Below, in pieces: positions 9,553 through 18,218 of a DNA stretch of 64,000 nucleotides. This DNA comes from a virus. The DNA lies in IMG/VR virus record IMGVR_UViG_3300028571_000830, positions 52,918 to 116,917 of that record; one strand, 5' to 3'. The notes under the pieces are model-generated. The model saw only the letters and a program-made list of their open reading frames with translations. It did not search any database and had not been told where the DNA came from. The translations under genes were made by a program, and so were the position numbers. The first letter of the stretch is position 1. Each line of letters starts with the position of its first letter.

Positions 9553-10158
9553 TTAAAAACAATCTGTTTGACCTGATATTACTAATGTATTACTATAATA
9601 TGCTGTATATAAATCAGTTGGATTTGACCCTAATGAATACGATAGGTATTTATTATATGCTGCTGTATCATCAAATGGAACTAATAGACTACTATCATTA
9701 AAGAATTGTGTCACTCCTAAAGAAGTAGTAGATACTGCATACACTGCTAATTGTGGAGATCCATATGAAACCCAACCTGACCCTGATTGATTACAAGCCT
9801 CTCCTGAAATGTCACCATATCCATATAATCCATATAAAGTTCCCTCTACTGGTAGAGTAGTTGTTGTAGTTGTAGTGCTAGTGGATGTTGTACTAGATGT
9901 TGTACTAGATGTTGTACTAGATGTTGTAGTGGTGGTAGTGCCACCAACAATTAAATCAATGTAATTAGTACATATAGAATCAGATTTCACTCTTATCACT
10001 ATAGTTCCATTTGGAACTAAAGAAGAAGTGTATCCTGATACTAAAGAAGCTTTAGGTACATTATTTTCAAAAGGAACTACAAATCCATCTACATCTGAAT
10101 ACAAATCAAATGGTCCTGTATCAGAACCTGCTATTGTTAATGTTATTAATACTGTCAT
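9553..10158 (-). CDS. Thr-linker tail/fibre-associated protein
   Basis: 201 aa. Residues 1-72 look like a small beta-sandwich (MTVLITLTIAGSDTGPF), residues 73-104 are an almost pure Thr/Ser linker (TTSSTTSSTT repeats), and residues 105-201 form a second compact beta-rich domain with two Cys. The layout (domain, Thr linker, domain) matches phage receptor-binding or decoration proteins. Followed by a terminator and preceded by another Thr-rich gene, so it is likely a cotranscribed accessory fibre part. No catalytic motif seen; the exact role is unknown. Confidence 0.6.
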   Translation of the reverse strand: MTVLITLTIAGSDTGPFDLYSDVDGFVVPFENNVPKASLVSGYTSSLVPNGTIVIRVKSDSICTNYIDLIVGGTTTTTTSSTTSSTTSSTTSTSTTTTTTTLPVEGTLYGLYGYGDISGEACNQSGSGWVSYGSPQLAVYAVSTTSLGVTQFFNDSSLLVPFDDTAAYNKYLSYSLGSNPTDLYTAYYSNTLVISGQTDCF

Positions 10159-10191
10159 AATTTTTTATTTTTAGTTTTAATTAAAAACTTC

Positions 10192-10698
10192 TTATTGCTC
10201 TACTTCTTGTGCAACACCCGCTAAATTACAAGATAGCACTGTTGTGGTGGTAGTGGTTGTAGGTGTTTGAGTAGTGGTGGTGGTAGTTGTGCTTGTACTT
10301 GATGTAGTAGTTGTAGTTGGTGCTACAGTAGTTGTGGTAGTAGTAGTTGTTGGTGCTATTGTAGTTGTTGTAGTAGTTGTGCTACTAGTGGAAGAAGATG
10401 TTGTTGTTGTAGTAGGTGTAATAGAACAAGAAGCTACTAATTGACAAAAGTATGCCTGAAGAAGAGGAGTGTTCTCAATTGTATCTATAATATGTGCTAT
10501 AAATTCATCAGAGCACATTCTATTATCTATCTTTTGTAAAGCCACCTCTAGATTATCTTTTGATTGAATTCCTGTACAAGGTAAATTTGGACCATTGTAT
10601 ATAATTTGAAAACTAGATATACAAGGATCATTACATGCAAATGGAAATGCAATTCTATAAGCATCATTGTAACAAGGCATTCCTGGTAAACAAGACAT
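10192..10698 (-). CDS. Thr-rich tail-associated protein
   Basis: 168 aa. The N-terminal ~95 residues contain Cys pairs (CNDPC, CS) and end in a helical part; residues 96-152 are Thr/Ser/Pro runs of the form TTTTTTTVAP; the last 14 residues contain CNLAGVAQEV, the same Cys module found twice or more in the giant tail protein. The stop lies 9 bases before the collar-fibre gene start on the other side, so it belongs to the fibre cluster. The shared end module suggests repeat-mediated exchange among tail genes. Function is inferred from context only. Confidence 0.6.
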   Translation of the reverse strand: MSCLPGMPCYNDAYRIAFPFACNDPCISSFQIIYNGPNLPCTGIQSKDNLEVALQKIDNRMCSDEFIAHIIDTIENTPLLQAYFCQLVASCSITPTTTTTSSSTSSTTTTTTTIAPTTTTTTTTVAPTTTTTSSTSTTTTTTTQTPTTTTTTTVLSCNLAGVAQEVEQ

Positions 10699-10707
10699 AG
10701 TATAAAT

Positions 10708-11832
10708 TTAAGGAAGGTATATAATATAATTAGTTGCCCATGCTGGCTGAAAATTTGGATGTGATAAACCACCACCTGCATTCTGTATATTTACAGATAC
10801 ACCATCTTGTGCAGAACTACTTTTACCTAAAGTTGGTGTTATAGTAGATAACATCATCTCATAATCTAAATCTGATCCAGGAACAGCTCTAGCTCTTGCA
10901 ACATTATTTGTAGCATTCACTACTTGTCCAATAGTTGAATTTACATCTGTAGTATACATGAAGTGTGTATGAGGAGTGACTGTTACAGTGTTTGTATGTG
11001 TGTGTGCAGGAATTTGTGTTGTAGTTAAAAGTACATTGTTTGTGCCATTCACTGAGTTTAATGTATACGTAGGATTACCAAATGCTGGATCCACTGCAGC
11101 AGACATTGCTCCTCCAGGAACACCTGTTGTTACACCTACACCCACTCTACCCCTTTTATCAGGAGTACCATTAGATCCATTACATATATAAATCTTATCC
11201 CATCCCAATCCTGCAATACCTGCTCCAGAACCATCAAAATTAGATAATGGACCATAGTATTCCACTGCAGTGAATGGAACCATTTTAGCATTCTGCTGAG
11301 TGATTGGAGATATTGAATTTAGATAGGCTTGTATTAATGCATCTAGATCAGCAAGTTTAACATAGTTTGTATCTACGTCTACAGCAAGAGCTACTAATGC
11401 AGCATCTACATCACAAAGTTTTGTAATTACAGCTTGTAGAATATCATGTGTACCACTTGTAGCAGATACGCCTGTTAAACAATCAACATCATAATTTCCT
11501 TCAAGAGCTGCAAGTTCTGCAACAATTACATCTATTTGAGCTTGTAAATCACAGGCTGCTTCAATCAATGCTGTGAAAAGGTTTAATGCATTTAAGTCTT
11601 CACAATCAGGAAGATATTGATTAACCACCTCACAAATAATTGCAGGATCTATAGTTAGTTTAATTCCTGTACCATCTAATGTAGATGTAAGAAATTCAAT
11701 AAGAGCCTGTTCTACATAAGACAGAGAGTCTCCTGTTTGTATTCCCAAAACAGGAACATCTATTCCTGTGTATCTAACACACTTATCTGAGACAATCTCA
11801 GTACATCCATTATAGCAATTTGAACAAGACAT
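10708..11832 (-). CDS. Tail collar-domain fibre protein
   Basis: 374 aa. The N-terminal half is helical with regular heptads (roughly residues 70-185) and probably forms a trimeric stalk. From about residue 186 a tail-collar domain is visible: WDKIYICNGSNGTPDKRGR, the typical D-x-R-G motif, then GVGVTTGVPGG, the HTHTNTVTVTPHTH histidine pattern, and a C-terminal PAWATNYIIYLP, which is the usual end of collar domains. Collar fibres form receptor-binding or whisker-like structures on the virion. It heads the Thr-rich tail gene cluster and is preceded by an HNH gene. Domain call is strong; attachment site on the particle is not known. Confidence 0.85.
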   Translation of the reverse strand: MSCSNCYNGCTEIVSDKCVRYTGIDVPVLGIQTGDSLSYVEQALIEFLTSTLDGTGIKLTIDPAIICEVVNQYLPDCEDLNALNLFTALIEAACDLQAQIDVIVAELAALEGNYDVDCLTGVSATSGTHDILQAVITKLCDVDAALVALAVDVDTNYVKLADLDALIQAYLNSISPITQQNAKMVPFTAVEYYGPLSNFDGSGAGIAGLGWDKIYICNGSNGTPDKRGRVGVGVTTGVPGGAMSAAVDPAFGNPTYTLNSVNGTNNVLLTTTQIPAHTHTNTVTVTPHTHFMYTTDVNSTIGQVVNATNNVARARAVPGSDLDYEMMLSTITPTLGKSSSAQDGVSVNIQNAGGGLSHPNFQPAWATNYIIYLP

Positions 11833-11854
11833 GTTTATTTATATTTTAAAAGTT

Positions 11855-12454
11855 TTACCCTATTAAATTTGATTTTTTAATATTATCTAACCACCACAAA
11901 GGTTGTAGATTAGTGTAATGACATAATTTAATTATTTCTTCTTCAGTGTTAGCTGAAGATATTGGAATAATATGGTCAATATGATATCCATATTGTCCAA
12001 ATTCAGCTAAAGAAGTATTAGGAGGAGATTTAGATAAAATATATAATTTAAATTCTTCTATAGTACATCCTAAAATTATTTCAGACTTTAAGGACTTGTA
12101 ATACTTAACTCTACTTCTTTTAAAAGAATGGTATATAAGAGCTCGTACATTATTTTTAAATCTCAAAATAGGATTTATTTTTCGTAGTTGCTTAGAGTTA
12201 TAATTTTTTCTATACAGTAATATCTTTTCTTTATTATTATCTCTCCAAACTTTATTTTTTATACGTAGGCTTTCTCTGTTTTTAGTATTATAAATTTTTC
12301 TATTTTCCTTTAATTTTTCTGTATTAATTACATCCCATTGTTTTTTATAATCCCTAAGTTGCTCTCTTTTAAGATTTCGTAATACACTTTGCTGTATTCT
12401 TCTTGCAGCAATTCTCTCTTCTTCAGTTTGATACTTTTTAGGTCTTCCTGCCAT
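11855..12454 (-). CDS. Free-standing HNH homing-type endonuclease
   Basis: 199 aa, extremely Lys/Arg-rich. The N-terminal ~95 residues form a basic helical DNA-binding region (AGRPKKYQTEEERIA). The HNH core is HIDH (158-161), NLQPLW (182-187) and NIKKS at the C-terminus. Its ATG overlaps the last base of the 88 aa gene, so it is embedded in the virion operon between that gene and the collar fibre. It differs from the 8.8 kb HNH gene in its N-terminus (no zinc finger), so the two were acquired separately. Confidence 0.85.
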   Translation of the reverse strand: MAGRPKKYQTEEERIAARRIQQSVLRNLKREQLRDYKKQWDVINTEKLKENRKIYNTKNRESLRIKNKVWRDNNKEKILLYRKNYNSKQLRKINPILRFKNNVRALIYHSFKRSRVKYYKSLKSEIILGCTIEEFKLYILSKSPPNTSLAEFGQYGYHIDHIIPISSANTEEEIIKLCHYTNLQPLWWLDNIKKSNLIG

Positions 12455-12720
12455 TATTTATATTTCAATAACTTAACCCTACTAGCAATCATCTCAACAG
12501 TGAATGGTTCAGCATAATCTGAATTACAAAATTTATACATTAGTATTCTTTTATAATTCAAAAGATCCATTATAGCTTCTGCTGGTACAGGTTGGTTTAA
12601 TGAATAGATAAGATTATTATATAGAGTGCTTGCTAATTCTGTTAGTCTACAATCTATATCAATTAAAAGTGCTGTCACTGTAGCACATGCTGGATAAGTG
12701 GTTAGTCTAGGAGTTAACAT
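12454..12720 (-). CDS. Small conserved-type virion-operon protein, unknown function
   Basis: 88 aa starting MLTPRLTTYPACATV, mostly helical, with no motif I recognise. It overlaps the end of the 41 aa Cys-rich gene by 14 bases and touches the HNH gene at its stop, so translational coupling is likely. Position among connector and fibre genes suggests an assembly or accessory virion role. Confidence 0.6.
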   Translation of the reverse strand: MLTPRLTTYPACATVTALLIDIDCRLTELASTLYNNLIYSLNQPVPAEAIMDLLNYKRILMYKFCNSDYAEPFTVEMIASRVKLLKYK

Positions 12721-12832
12721 ATTCTATAACTTGTTTAAGCTTTGTAGCAGCTGCACGACACATTGCACAAAGACCATTAACTAATTGACATCCACATCCA
12801 AAATTTGCTTTACATCCTCTACAAGTAGCCAT
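12707..12832 (-). CDS. 41 aa Cys-rich zinc-finger-like protein
   Basis: Short frame from ATG 12832 to TAG 12707-12709, beginning MATCRGCKANFGCGCQ. Seven Cys in 25 residues, arranged CxxC, CxC and CxxxC-like, indicate a metal-binding knuckle; the remaining tail is a basic helix. It starts 2 bases after the 188 aa gene stop and overlaps the 88 aa gene start, the tight packing expected of a real gene. Similar tiny Cys-rich proteins are common in Bacteroidota phage virion operons. Function unknown. Confidence 0.65.
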   Translation of the reverse strand: MATCRGCKANFGCGCQLVNGLCAMCRAAATKLKQVIEYVNS

Positions 12833-12833
12833 A

Positions 12834-13400
12834 TTATCTAAAGTTTACAACATAGTTATTACCAGAACAATAACAGTTATTTCTAATAAAATTATCTAGC
12901 ATATTATTTGCTTGAGTGTATAATCTATTAGATTCAGTTATTGCACAATTATTTGCAGCAGCTATAGATCCTTGAATAAAGAAATATATACTCGTAAGAT
13001 TAACTTTCTGTTGAGTCTTTATAGCTCTATCACATTCCATCATGTCAAGTTTCATAAATGCTTCATCAAACTTCTCTTGTATTTTATCCACTCTCATAAT
13101 ACTTCTTTCAACAAAGTTTTCGTATGCAGGAGCAATAGTGTATCTAAGAGTGTAAACTCCATCAGGAAGAGGTAGTAAAGGCTCTCCAATAACAGTGAGT
13201 CCTAATGAAGCAGATGTAAATATATTAAAATCATTAGGTGTAAAAGGAAGAATTACAACTCCTAATGATGGAACAGTTATCTCAATTGTAGGAGCTGTTA
13301 CAATAGGAGGGGTGGTAGGATATGTTGATGCATCAGCTACACCTAACGTTAACGTACTGTATGTAGGTACTACTATTATATCTAGATTTAAAGCTGGCAT
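12834..13400 (-). CDS. Virion-operon protein, unknown function
   Basis: 188 aa from ATG 13400 (MPALNLDIIVVPTY). A longer in-frame start at 13454 is rejected because it would read through the terminator hairpin at 13417-13455. The N-terminal ~110 residues are beta-rich and Pro/Thr-rich; the C-terminal half is helical with several Cys (MECDRA, CAI, CYC). A beta domain plus helices fits a tail-completion or head-tail joining protein, but no motif proves it. Confidence 0.6.
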   Translation of the reverse strand: MPALNLDIIVVPTYSTLTLGVADASTYPTTPPIVTAPTIEITVPSLGVVILPFTPNDFNIFTSASLGLTVIGEPLLPLPDGVYTLRYTIAPAYENFVERSIMRVDKIQEKFDEAFMKLDMMECDRAIKTQQKVNLTSIYFFIQGSIAAANNCAITESNRLYTQANNMLDNFIRNNCYCSGNNYVVNFR

Positions 13401-13416
13401 AATTAGTTTAAATAAA

Positions 13417-13455
13417 TATGCCAGAGGATCTGAGAGTCCTCTCACCTCTGGCATA
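13417..13455 (-). terminator. Strong stem-loop terminator after the 391 aa gene
   Basis: Perfect 11 bp stem (TATGCCAGAGG with CCTCTGGCATA), with an inner GAGAG/CTCTC hairpin, followed on the minus strand by TTTATTT. It lies between the Thr-tailed 391 aa gene and the 188 aa gene and sets the latter's start downstream of it. Confidence 0.7.
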
Positions 13456-13487
13456 GGTTATGTAATATTTAATTTACAACTATCCAA

Positions 13488-14663
13488 TTATGGAATTAAA
13501 GTGGAAGTGGTTGTAGTAGTAGGCCAAATTGTAGTGGTGGTAGAAGTGGTTGTAACACAAGTGTTATCATTAGTCACAGTACCAAGAGCAGCCTCTAATA
13601 CAGTTTCAATAGCAGCAGCAATTCCACTTACAGTTGAATTAGGAGCAGCAATAATCACCATAGAATCTTCCATGATATAATCACCCCACTGATAAGCAGA
13701 TTTGTTATACTCATTGAACTTGATGTAGTAAGTATCATAAGTCACTCCTGAAGATACCCAAGACTCAAAGTTCTCATTGTATCCAGCCATTCTGTAAAGA
13801 TGCTTTAAGTATCCTGCTTGGTAGCTGTAGAAATTTTTCTCTAGTTGAGCAATTTCAGCAGATTGACCTGAAGCATAAGAAGAACGTTGAATGATGATTG
13901 GATCAGCAACAATGTCACAATTGTCAGCAACAATAAAGTCAGCAGTGGTAGCAGGACCATTATATACAAATGTACGGAAATACATTCTGTCATATTCAAA
14001 AGGGAATGCAGCAACATCACATGGTTGACCATATATAGTTAGAGGCTTTCCAGTGATACGAAGGATGGCAGAAGCATCATTTCCTAAACGTTGGAATGTG
14101 TAGAATGTATTGAAACTGATGTTATCAGGATTGTTACCTGGAGCTTCTTGTTGTAATTTAGCAATAACGCTATCAATGAATTGAGGAATATCAACTGAAT
14201 CACAAGGATTAGCATCACAAGCACAGCAAGGAGCTTGAACAGTTACTGAACGAGTGAAACCATTGAAATACAATGTGTCAATGTAAGAAGAATGTGCACG
14301 AAGAGTTAATGTAACTACATCACCACACTGTACATTCCAATTAGTTACATCAGTAACTTGAGTTGCAGCAGTGGGACATCCTTTTACTGTGTACCATTCA
14401 GTCACATTAGAATTACAACCAGAACCTGATGGACATCCTTTAATCTTATCAGAACGTTTAGATCCTTGTAGATAAGTGTTTGTTCTACCTTGAGCTATGT
14501 AAAAATAAGGAGAAGCAGCAATATTACCAGCTGTTGCTATGGTATAATCACTTCTAAAAATACCCACTTGACCTGCAGTGAGATCTTGGGTTGAACCAGA
14601 GCTAGGAAGAGCAGTCTGTCCTACTGGAACCACGAATAACGTGGTTAATGAAAAATCAGCCAT
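13488..14663 (-). CDS. Virion protein with Thr-rich C-terminus
   Basis: 391 aa. Residues 1-370 read as a globular beta-rich protein with several Cys pairs (CCACDANPC, about residues 147-155) and many aromatic residues; the last 25 residues are Thr/Ser runs (TSTTTTIWPTTTTTST). It is transcribed with the ring-type genes immediately upstream and ends at a strong terminator. Head fibre, head decoration or tail component are all possible; the Thr-rich tail links it to the fibre cluster. No enzymatic motif seen. Confidence 0.6.
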   Translation of the reverse strand: MADFSLTTLFVVPVGQTALPSSGSTQDLTAGQVGIFRSDYTIATAGNIAASPYFYIAQGRTNTYLQGSKRSDKIKGCPSGSGCNSNVTEWYTVKGCPTAATQVTDVTNWNVQCGDVVTLTLRAHSSYIDTLYFNGFTRSVTVQAPCCACDANPCDSVDIPQFIDSVIAKLQQEAPGNNPDNISFNTFYTFQRLGNDASAILRITGKPLTIYGQPCDVAAFPFEYDRMYFRTFVYNGPATTADFIVADNCDIVADPIIIQRSSYASGQSAEIAQLEKNFYSYQAGYLKHLYRMAGYNENFESWVSSGVTYDTYYIKFNEYNKSAYQWGDYIMEDSMVIIAAPNSTVSGIAAAIETVLEAALGTVTNDNTCVTTTSTTTTIWPTTTTTSTLIP

Positions 14664-14692
14664 TTTTTATATTAATTTAATTGTTTAAAATT

Positions 14693-15424
14693 TTATTCAT
14701 TTGTTTGTATCCTGTATGTTGCACTTTGTACAGCAGATTGATTCTCAGTATACATTGCGAGATTTTGAACTGTAAGATCTAGAAGTTCATCTTCAAGATA
14801 TAATTCAAGCTCACAATCTCTATCTACTGATGGATTTCCATCAAATCCAATATATCCTGATTTATCAATGTATACAGGATATCGCATATACATTATGTTA
14901 ATAGATGTTGGTGTAAACGTACCATCTGTAAATATGCTCATCTCATCAGTGGCAAGATAATTGAATGTTTCTTGATACTCAAATGATGGTTTATAGTGAA
15001 CATTATTTAAAAGAAACTGTAAGTCACCATGTTTAGTTAAATCATTGTTTATCCAAATCTTTCTGTTCTTACATCTACCCTTATCTGCTAATACATAGCA
15101 ATCTAAGTAGAACATGTATTTTGGCACTAGATTGGTTACATCTGCTTTCCATTGATTTAATTGTGCATCTTCTAATGTCAAAGCAAGTGGTTGATGATTA
15201 TAATCTTCAACTAAACTTTGTAAATCTTCATAACGTTTCTTGAAAGAATCAAGTCCCATTCCACTAGATGTACTAAATCCATCAACCTTTTGCTTAATTA
15301 ACTTAATCTGAGCTTCATTTAATGCTAAAATTTTATCTTCAAGATTAATTTGCTGATGTTCGTTTGTGGATAGCTTATTTAGTTTTTGATCTATTTTATA
15401 TAATAAACTATCTACTGGTATCAT
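14693..15424 (-). CDS. Head-tail ring/connector-type protein
   Basis: 243 aa. Residues 1-90 are a coiled-coil-like helical region (LYKIDQKLNKLSTNEHQ); the rest is a mixed alpha/beta domain with DKGRCKNRKIWI and an acidic C-terminal helix. The start overlaps the upstream 322 aa gene stop by 4 bases (ATGA), so translation is coupled. This pattern and position after the capsid gene match a connector that docks to the portal in crAss-like phages. The precise ring number cannot be decided from sequence alone. Confidence 0.55.
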   Translation of the reverse strand: MIPVDSLLYKIDQKLNKLSTNEHQQINLEDKILALNEAQIKLIKQKVDGFSTSSGMGLDSFKKRYEDLQSLVEDYNHQPLALTLEDAQLNQWKADVTNLVPKYMFYLDCYVLADKGRCKNRKIWINNDLTKHGDLQFLLNNVHYKPSFEYQETFNYLATDEMSIFTDGTFTPTSINIMYMRYPVYIDKSGYIGFDGNPSVDRDCELELYLEDELLDLTVQNLAMYTENQSAVQSATYRIQTNE

Positions 15425-16389
15425 ACAGATGCTAATTTTTTAGATTTAACTTTTTGTTCAAGAGTGATTAACTCATCTTGATTATCATCATCAGCAAGGA
15501 ATTTGATTAAATCTTCTTCATCCTTTGCCACTTCAAACTCTCCTTCGTACACTTTACCATTAGCTTTTAATCTATATACGGAATGGATAATTGCTTGTTT
15601 TACAAGATCTTTAATATGGAGCAAGTTTTCTTTCATGTCAGCAAATCTGCCAAACACTTCAACAGGATTCAATCCTTGGAATTTACCATTAGCAAATTCT
15701 GTTTGTTTAAGAACATTATCCACTAAGTTATATACCACTTCTTCTTTAGTATCATCTGTAACAGGTAATCCTAATAATCGTGCCACTTTCCTTTTCTTTT
15801 CAGGACTCATTGAGTCAAATTTGACAATAGCCTTATTGATCAATTGTTTCTTCTTATAGATGACAGCATTCTCTATTTCATCATCAGCTACATAAAATTG
15901 TGTGTCAGCTGAATATTCTCCACGTTCCCAAGCTTGGTAACTAGAAGCAATAGTAGGGTGAACACGTAACCAAGAAAAAGCTAATTCCTGAAAGGGATTA
16001 CTTAAATCGAAATAGTTATCACCATCTAGTAACTTAACAGCTTGTACGTGTAGTACGTCATCTGCAGAAGTTGATAAACCATAGTTCCAAAAAGAAGAAC
16101 GTGGTCCTAAATCAACACTACCTAACGCTTCTTCAAGTTTTATTTTGAGAGCTTTAACACGTTCAGTTTCTAATTCTCTTTCTAGTGGATCTTGAATTCT
16201 GCGAATGTACGCAGCATTAACATCTAGTCCTGTTCTATACTGACCATCCAATTCCTTATAAGGATATTTGAATACACCTGTACCAGGAATTCTTGTCAAA
16301 CCTTTTGCAGAAAGTCCTCCTTGCATTGTTTGTAATTGAGAGTTATTGTAATCTCTTTTAAGTGTGGCGATTTTTCCTATCTTGCCCAT
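15421..16389 (-). CDS. Virion-operon protein, crAss-like, unknown function
   Basis: 322 aa, charged, largely helical from about residue 150. A Gly-rich N-terminus (MGKIGKIATLKRDY) precedes a domain with WNYGLSTSADDVLHVQAVKLL and a long Lys/Glu-rich C-terminal half. No catalytic motif. It is the first gene after the capsid gene, separated from it by a 244-base structured gap, and is coupled to the connector-type gene downstream. A role as capsid auxiliary or as ejected cargo protein is possible but unproven. Confidence 0.5.
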   Translation of the reverse strand: MGKIGKIATLKRDYNNSQLQTMQGGLSAKGLTRIPGTGVFKYPYKELDGQYRTGLDVNAAYIRRIQDPLERELETERVKALKIKLEEALGSVDLGPRSSFWNYGLSTSADDVLHVQAVKLLDGDNYFDLSNPFQELAFSWLRVHPTIASSYQAWERGEYSADTQFYVADDEIENAVIYKKKQLINKAIVKFDSMSPEKKRKVARLLGLPVTDDTKEEVVYNLVDNVLKQTEFANGKFQGLNPVEVFGRFADMKENLLHIKDLVKQAIIHSVYRLKANGKVYEGEFEVAKDEEDLIKFLADDDNQDELITLEQKVKSKKLASV

Positions 16390-16399
16390 AATGTAGTTT

Positions 16400-16633
16400 A
16401 ATTTATTTGGTTTTTGTAAAATGAATCAAGTGCTGTTCTTATGGGAAGCAAATGATTACTATTGCAGAGTGTTTCCATTGAAGGAAATGCAAAGAGACAT
16501 ATAATCTCAGTCATCACTCTGAAAAGAGAACGTAGGCTCCCACAGGTGGGAGGATGTAAGGAGCCTACTTCTCAGAGACAGCTCATCTTAAGCGACCAGT
16601 TCTTATGAGATGGCAGAGGGGCGTATTATTGTA
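16400..16633 (-). promoter_or_regulatory. GC-richer structured gap after the capsid gene
   Basis: This 244-base interval holds no gene and is clearly richer in G and C than its surroundings. GTAGGCTCC (16532-16540) pairs perfectly with GGAGCCTAC (16560-16568). A competing hairpin, CTCCCAC with GTGGGAG (16537-16552), uses part of the same strand, so two folds exclude each other. A second hairpin (CTCAT/ATGAG with an AAG/CTT extension) lies at about 16584-16612. It may terminate or process capsid mRNA, or be a small RNA; no clear U-tract is present. Confidence 0.45.
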
Positions 16634-18187
16634 TTAGAATTGTGGTATTTCTTCAATCAAGACTGTACGAGACAAATCTTCAATAAAGATATCACAACGA
16701 TCCTTCATCCAGATTTCATATCCTGGGAATTTGTTAGCAGAGCTCATACCTTGAGATTTTGCAAATCCTAAGTGATGACGAGTTCCATCAATATATCCCC
16801 AAGTCATAGAAGGTGCACCCTTCATTCTCACTTCTCTCATATTGTTAATCATAGAACCATCAGACATTGGAGATACATCAAATACCATAAATACTGGTGT
16901 GCTCTTTTTGTTCTGACCAAATTCTAGATTTGATTGTGGTAAATCTAATTCTTTCAAGTGAATAAGTTCAACACGACCAGTCTCACGAGTTACCATTGAA
17001 TCAAACGCAAAGTTGTAAGTGATGTGTTGTCCTTCTCCTTGTAGATATCTGTTTCCAGAATCAGCCATGAAAGTTAAGCCAGAATTTAAAGCATCATTCT
17101 TTAGAGCCTGCTGGAATACATCGAATCCTGCCTCATTGGTGTACATCTTTACACGTCTGTCTTTAACATCAACACGTCTGTAGAAAAGATCTCCAAATAC
17201 TGAACGAATCAAGTTAGCAGAGAATTCTCCACGATTGTATTGTACTAAGTTACCATTGTTACGCATTCTGTGGTATACACCTGCAGAGGTACGCTTAAGT
17301 TCTTGTTTAGAACCATTGGTCTTCACTGTACCTGGCTTAGACCAAATCATACGCTTCACCTTAAGTTCAAGCATAGACTTACGCATCCAGAATTCAATGA
17401 ATGGCTCCCACTTAACATCATTACGTGTAAGAGGTAATTGATTACGTCTCTGTGGAGCATATACTAGAATATCTAGAGCTTTACCAGAAGCATCAACCAT
17501 CATTTTGTCATCAGCCCATTCAGTGATCTTGTGCTCATAACCATATGCAGAACCTAAAGATTCAAACATAGTGATCTTCTCACCTAAGCGAGGCAATCCT
17601 AATAAGTCTTGATCAAATTCACCAATAGCAGCATCAACTAATTCTAGCTCAATACCAGTCTTTAGGAAAGTGGAACTTACGAAATCCACTGTTGGGTTAT
17701 CAGTGACTAATGTGAAAGAATACAAATATCCCATATTCCAAGGAATAGGATCTTTGATCACGTAGAAACGTGGACCATATTGACGAGATCCTACAGAGAT
17801 GATAGCATTCTTAGAGAATTCGTTAGTATCTATTACTAATGAAAACTCTTGACCATCAATACCTGGTTTGCTCAACTCTAACGTTGATGCAGGAATGTCA
17901 ATGATTTTAGGAAATTTGTAAGGAACTTGTACATCCCATTTCCAAGCATCACTGTTATTATCAATGTAATAAGGTGTGCTCTTGTTGATCATGTCCAAGA
18001 AATCATTACTGTACAATGAACTCTGGGTGTAAAGACTGATGATTTTCTTATCATAATCTGCAGGTTCAGTTGAGTGAAAAGACTCTAAGTGATTAGAATC
18101 AGTGAGCTTACCAACAGCACGTTTGTCCATTGAAGCCACTCTCGCATAAGTAAAACCAGTTAAACCTGGAATTGTTTGAATTGCCAT
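16634..18187 (-). CDS. Major capsid protein
   Basis: 517 aa starting MAIQTIPGLTGFTY. Length, even composition and position (after portal and an acidic scaffold-like gene) fit an HK97-fold major capsid protein of crAss-like phages, usually about 490-520 aa. No signal peptide, membrane segment or enzymatic motif. Codon use is somewhat richer in G and C than in neighbours, as often seen in highly expressed capsid genes. It is followed by a structured gap that may set its transcript level. HK97 folds lack a sequence motif, so the call rests on order, size and resemblance. Confidence 0.8.
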   Translation of the reverse strand: MAIQTIPGLTGFTYARVASMDKRAVGKLTDSNHLESFHSTEPADYDKKIISLYTQSSLYSNDFLDMINKSTPYYIDNNSDAWKWDVQVPYKFPKIIDIPASTLELSKPGIDGQEFSLVIDTNEFSKNAIISVGSRQYGPRFYVIKDPIPWNMGYLYSFTLVTDNPTVDFVSSTFLKTGIELELVDAAIGEFDQDLLGLPRLGEKITMFESLGSAYGYEHKITEWADDKMMVDASGKALDILVYAPQRRNQLPLTRNDVKWEPFIEFWMRKSMLELKVKRMIWSKPGTVKTNGSKQELKRTSAGVYHRMRNNGNLVQYNRGEFSANLIRSVFGDLFYRRVDVKDRRVKMYTNEAGFDVFQQALKNDALNSGLTFMADSGNRYLQGEGQHITYNFAFDSMVTRETGRVELIHLKELDLPQSNLEFGQNKKSTPVFMVFDVSPMSDGSMINNMREVRMKGAPSMTWGYIDGTRHHLGFAKSQGMSSANKFPGYEIWMKDRCDIFIEDLSRTVLIEEIPQF

Positions 18188-18218
18188 TTTTTTATTATTT
18201 TAAATTATTATTGATATA

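Noticed and set aside
13195-13680. 161 aa plus-strand frame
   Set aside because: It lies opposite two better minus-strand genes and crosses a terminator.
10192-14663. Diversity-generating retroelement acting on the fibre genes
   Set aside because: No reverse transcriptase gene or template repeat is visible in the window.
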